From: CAYSHJ01 sp964589725
GTDB lineage: Bacteria; Planctomycetota; Planctomycetia; Planctomycetales; Planctomycetaceae
Assembly: GCA_964589725.1 (NCBI GenBank)
Contig: CAZPUJ010000496.1
Location: 1-9,433 of the forward strand
Length of the DNA: 9,433 nt
Direction: 5' to 3'
Shown: positions 7,553 to 9,433 of the stretch, piece by piece
How positions within the stretch are numbered: the stretch's first letter is position 1
How the letters are laid out: the number at the start of each line of letters is the position of its first letter
The notes under the pieces: model-generated
Databases searched by the model: none
Seen by the model: only the letters and a program-made list of their open reading frames with translations
What the model was told of the DNA's origin: nothing
Position numbers and translations under genes: made by a program

Positions 7553-8182
7553 TCACGGCAGCGTGTTGAAGCTGCGGTCTCCCGCATCGCCCAAACCGGG
7601 GACGATGAATTTGTGGGAATCTAATTCGGCGTCGATGGCGCAGACGAAGAGCTGAACTTTTTGGAAGGCTTCGATGACGCTGCGGATTCCTTCGGGAGCG
7701 GCGATGAGCGACAGCACTCGCAGGTTGGGGACGCCCCATTGACGCAGCGCCGAGAGCGCGGCGATGGCCGAGCCACCCGTGGCCAACATCGGATCCAGGA
7801 CGAGCGCCACGTCGACGGGGCTGTGTGTCGGCAGCTTGCTGTAGTATTCCACGGGCCGCGCCGTGGCCTCATCGCGATATAGGCCCAAGTGCCAGACTTC
7901 GGCTTGCGGCATCAGGTTCAGCAGCGGGTCGACCATTCCCAAACCGGCTCGCAGGATCGGCACCAGGCCGATGCGCTGCGACAACTGCCGACCCGTTGTC
8001 GTAGTCAGCGGAGTTTCGATGTCGATGTCGTGAGTCGCCAAATCGCGAGTCGCTTCATACGCCAGCAACACCGCGAGCCGATGTACCAGCCGCCGGAATT
8101 CGTCCGGCAGAGTTCGCTTCTCACGTAATTGAGTCAAGTGGTGCTGAATGAGCGGGTGTCGAACTTCATGCACGTGCGACAT
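7553..8182 (-). CDS. upp: Uracil phosphoribosyltransferase
   Basis: The enzyme joins uracil to PRPP to give UMP and diphosphate (pyrimidine salvage, cytoplasmic). The 209-residue product matches the usual length (E. coli 208) and aligns by eye along its length: VRHPLIQHHLTQLR near the N-terminus, LLAYEATRDL (39-48), VPILRAGLGM (74-83), the PRPP-binding loop DPMLATGGS (130-138), AAPEGI (161-166) and the C-terminal uracil-binding PGLGDAGDR (195-203). An in-frame start at 8281 would add 33 residues unlike the family; ATG 8182 is preceded by AAGGAG with a 7-base gap, so I use it. It appears to be the first gene of a cluster with the antitoxin-like and di-haem genes. No PyrR-type attenuator is visible upstream. 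Confidence 0.97.
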   Translation of the reverse strand: MSHVHEVRHPLIQHHLTQLREKRTLPDEFRRLVHRLAVLLAYEATRDLATHDIDIETPLTTTTGRQLSQRIGLVPILRAGLGMVDPLLNLMPQAEVWHLGLYRDEATARPVEYYSKLPTHSPVDVALVLDPMLATGGSAIAALSALRQWGVPNLRVLSLIAAPEGIRSVIEAFQKVQLFVCAIDAELDSHKFIVPGLGDAGDRSFNTLP

Positions 8183-8189
8183 GGTGGAA

Positions 8190-8195
8190 CTCCTT
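8190..8195 (-). promoter_or_regulatory. Shine-Dalgarno site of upp
   Basis: The minus strand reads AAGGAG, 7 bases before ATG 8182. It is the best ribosome-binding site in the window and decides the upp start against the longer frame opening at 8281. Confidence 0.8.
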
Positions 8196-8210
8196 GATTT
8201 CCTGTGGGCC

Positions 8211-8242
8211 ACTATCGCACCAACCTGGACTCGATCCGTCAA
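8211..8242 (-). promoter_or_regulatory. Possible promoter of upp
   Basis: On the minus strand, TTGACG (8242-8237) is a good -35 match, and TGCGATAGT (8219-8211) resembles an extended -10 (TGnTATAAT). The spacer of 20 bases is longer than the ideal 17, which weakens the call. Transcription would start near 8204, giving a leader of about 20 bases with the AAGGAG site. Confidence 0.3.
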
Positions 8243-8304
8243 CACATCGCAGCCGAACACGGGGGCAGGCGGAAGTTTCAATATGCGAAGGCTGCTCAGT
8301 CATG

Positions 8305-8389
8305 TAACCCGAAGCGTTAGCGAGGGCGGGCGCTCCAGAACGCGAGGATTCCCTTGCTCTGTGGAGTATTCGCCCTCACTTACGCGCGG
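8305..8389. repeat. Degenerate REP-like palindromic element
   Basis: The left arm (8305-8328) carries ACCCGAAGCGTTAGCGAGGG, sharing CCCGANGCGNNAGCGAGGG with the perfect element at 2506-2566. The right arm (8371-8389) pairs with it through 7 bp (8322-8328 with 8371-8377) and then imperfectly out to about 8314/8385. The 42-base centre holds a second short stem (8333-8337 with 8362-8366). The right arm is at least as close to the right arm of the 2506-2566 copy (CCCTC-CTT-CGCG) as to the reverse complement of its own left arm, which would fit a hybrid or an eroded copy. Confidence 0.65.
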
Positions 8390-8402
8390 ACGGAAGAACT
8401 AG

Positions 8403-8477
8403 CCTGCCCTGGAGTTCAGCCTCGACTCGATGGTCGCGGCGCACGTCAAGCTGTATCGTGAGGTTGCCAGACTTTAG
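8403..8477 (+). pseudogene. Possible remnant of a glycosyltransferase C-terminus
   Basis: Between an in-frame TAG at 8400-8402 and another at 8475-8477, one frame reads PALEFS followed by LDSMVAAHVKLYREVARL. The pattern F-S-L-D-x-M-V-x-x-x-x-x-L-Y-R-E-V resembles the last helix of GT4-type glycosyltransferases. No start and no upstream glycosyltransferase sequence are left; the REP-like repeat abuts it on the upstream side. At 24 codons this could be chance. Confidence 0.3.
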
Positions 8478-8510
8478 CTCGGCCACGCTGCCAGTTCGAA
8501 AGTCAACTTC

Positions 8511-9038
8511 ATGAATGCGGACGGCCCAATCAACCAGGCGCAGCAGCCCATCGACCGCCTTTGCAACCGCTTTGAAGCCGCATGGAGGAGCGGCCAGCGG
8601 TTATCGATTGAAGACGTGTTGCGGGACGCCGTCGAGCAGGATCGTTTGGACGCGGCGTGGGAGTTGATCGCGATCGAGGTCGAATTGCGCGGCACCGCTG
8701 GCGAAGCTCCGTCGGTGGACGACTACGCCGCACGGTTTCCGGAATTGCGCGACCGGCTGCCGGAACTGTTTCGAAGTGAGAACGTGAAGCCCCTGCCAAT
8801 CGGAGGCGACGCATCCCAGCAGCCTGACGAGTCAGTCGCGCCGACACTGATCTTCGCCGCCAAACAACCGCCGACGATCGGCCGATATCACGTGCTCGGC
8901 AAATTGGGTGAGGGCGGGTTCGGCACAGTCTTCGAAGCCAAAAATCCACAGTTGCACCGGCGAGTCGCCATCAAAGTGCCTCGGCGGGACAACCACTGGG
9001 AGTCGGCACAGCTCGAAGAATACCGCCGCGAGGCGTAG
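8511..9038 (+). CDS. Ser/Thr protein kinase, N-terminal part, ended by an in-frame TAG
   Basis: Residues 1-90 form the helical acidic segment common in front of planctomycete kinases (RFEAAWRSGQRLSIEDVL, then SVDDYAARFPELRDRLPELF). The Hanks-type kinase domain begins at about 124 (IGRYHVLGKLGEGGFGTVF): the glycine loop GEGGFG is at 133-138, the ATP-binding lysine of VAIK is K155, and the alpha-C glutamate is E174 in YRREA. The next codon (9036-9038) is TAG. A 175-residue product would have only part of the N-lobe and could not be an active kinase. The frame resumes directly after the TAG with the rest of the domain. The ATG at 8511 has only a weak purine stretch before it. The predicted gene would phosphorylate proteins on Ser/Thr, with targets unknown. 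Confidence 0.85.
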   Translation: MNADGPINQAQQPIDRLCNRFEAAWRSGQRLSIEDVLRDAVEQDRLDAAWELIAIEVELRGTAGEAPSVDDYAARFPELRDRLPELFRSENVKPLPIGGDASQQPDESVAPTLIFAAKQPPTIGRYHVLGKLGEGGFGTVFEAKNPQLHRRVAIKVPRRDNHWESAQLEEYRREA

Positions 9039-9433
9039 GTTCTCGCCAAGTTCGAACACGAGAACATTGTCCGCGTGTTCGACATCGGGCAGACCGCTGA
9101 GTTCCCGGTGTACATCGTCTCGCAGTTCATTGACGGCGTCCCGCTCAGCAAACTGGTGCGCGGGTTTCATGTTGAAAAGAAGTACAGTTACCTGGCGAAA
9201 GTGATGCGGGTGATCGCGGGAGCGTTGCAGTACGCGCACGAGCGCGGCATTGTGCATCGCGATCTGAAGCCCGCCAACGTGATGCTCCGCAACGGCGACT
9301 TTCAGATTTTTCTGATGGACTTCGGCTTGGCGTTGCGCGATGAGGACAGCTCCGCCGGCCAGGTCTGTGGCACGCCCGGCTATGCCAGTCCCGAACAAGT
9401 CAGCGGCGAGGGTCATCGCATCGACGGCCGCTC
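9039..9433 (+). pseudogene. Ser/Thr protein kinase, continuation after the TAG (3'-partial)
   Basis: In the same frame as 8511-9038 and with no further stop, the translation gives VLAKFEHENIVRVFDIG, then VYIVSQFIDGVPLSKL (hinge region), HRDLKPANVM (catalytic loop; the aspartate codon is at 9261-9263), LMDFGLAL (DFG at 9318-9326) and CGTPGYASPEQ (activation segment with the SPE form of APE). The frame runs off the window, so any membrane segment or C-terminal sensor domain is unseen. All key residues are kept and no frameshift is visible, so the TAG is a lone lesion: a recent nonsense mutation, a read-through site or a sequencing error. The best GTG for internal initiation (9075) would give a protein lacking the ATP-binding loop. 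Confidence 0.85.

Larger units (their letters stand above)
8183..8510. other. Divergent intergenic region between upp and the kinase gene
   Basis: The 328 bases hold the likely upp promoter (minus strand, 8211-8242), a degenerate REP-like repeat (8305-8389) and a possible gene remnant (8403-8477). A frame open over 8148-8402 (+) encodes TRSVSEG and PSLT strings typical of translated planctomycete repeats and is not a gene. I see no clear promoter for the kinase. Confidence 0.6.

Noticed and set aside
8183..8281. N-terminal extension of upp to an in-frame start at 8281
   Set aside because: The extra 33 residues do not resemble the family, and ATG 8182 has a strong AAGGAG site.
8148..8402. Plus-strand frame of 84 codons over the upp start and the repeat
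   Set aside because: It overlaps upp and its promoter on the opposite strand, and its C-terminal half is translated repeat sequence (TRSVSEG, PSLT).

Overview
The window looks like chromosomal DNA of a planctomycete, probably from the order Planctomycetales. Four things point there: a large secreted Calx-beta/Ig-like protein ending in a metzincin HExxHxxGxxH domain; an exported di-CXXCH protein of a type I know only from planctomycetes; a Ser/Thr kinase with the acidic helical pre-kinase segment usual in that phylum; and two palindromic intergenic repeats with the core CCCGANGCGNNAGCGAGGG. The family and phylum calls are from memory and no search was run.

Layout. 1-2291 (+) is the C-terminal part of a large secreted multidomain protein that begins before the window. 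2292-2655 is an intergenic gap holding a perfect 24-bp-stem hairpin repeat. 2656-5931 (+) is carB, the large subunit of carbamoyl-phosphate synthetase; no carA is in view. 5937-8182 (-) is a compact three-gene cluster transcribed leftwards: upp (uracil phosphoribosyltransferase), a small Phd/YefM-like antitoxin-type protein, and a signal-peptide-bearing protein with two haem-c motifs. The last two overlap by ATGA. carB and the cluster converge with 5 bp between their stop codons. 8183-8510 is a gap with the upp promoter region, a degenerate second copy of the palindromic repeat and a possible 24-codon remnant of a glycosyltransferase C-terminus. 8511-9433 (+) is a Ser/Thr protein kinase whose reading frame is intact through all kinase motifs except for one TAG codon at 9036-9038, and which runs off the window.

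How it works together. carB (de novo carbamoyl phosphate for pyrimidine and arginine synthesis) and upp (uracil salvage to UMP) both feed pyrimidine metabolism, but they lie on opposite strands and share no visible control. The antitoxin-like and di-haem genes appear to be carried on the upp transcript for no obvious metabolic reason. I found no CRISPR array, transposase, tRNA, rRNA or complete defence system. The points most worth following are the stop-interrupted kinase, the two palindromic repeats, the 24-residue periodic tail of the secreted protein and the odd upp cluster. I see no convincing new system.
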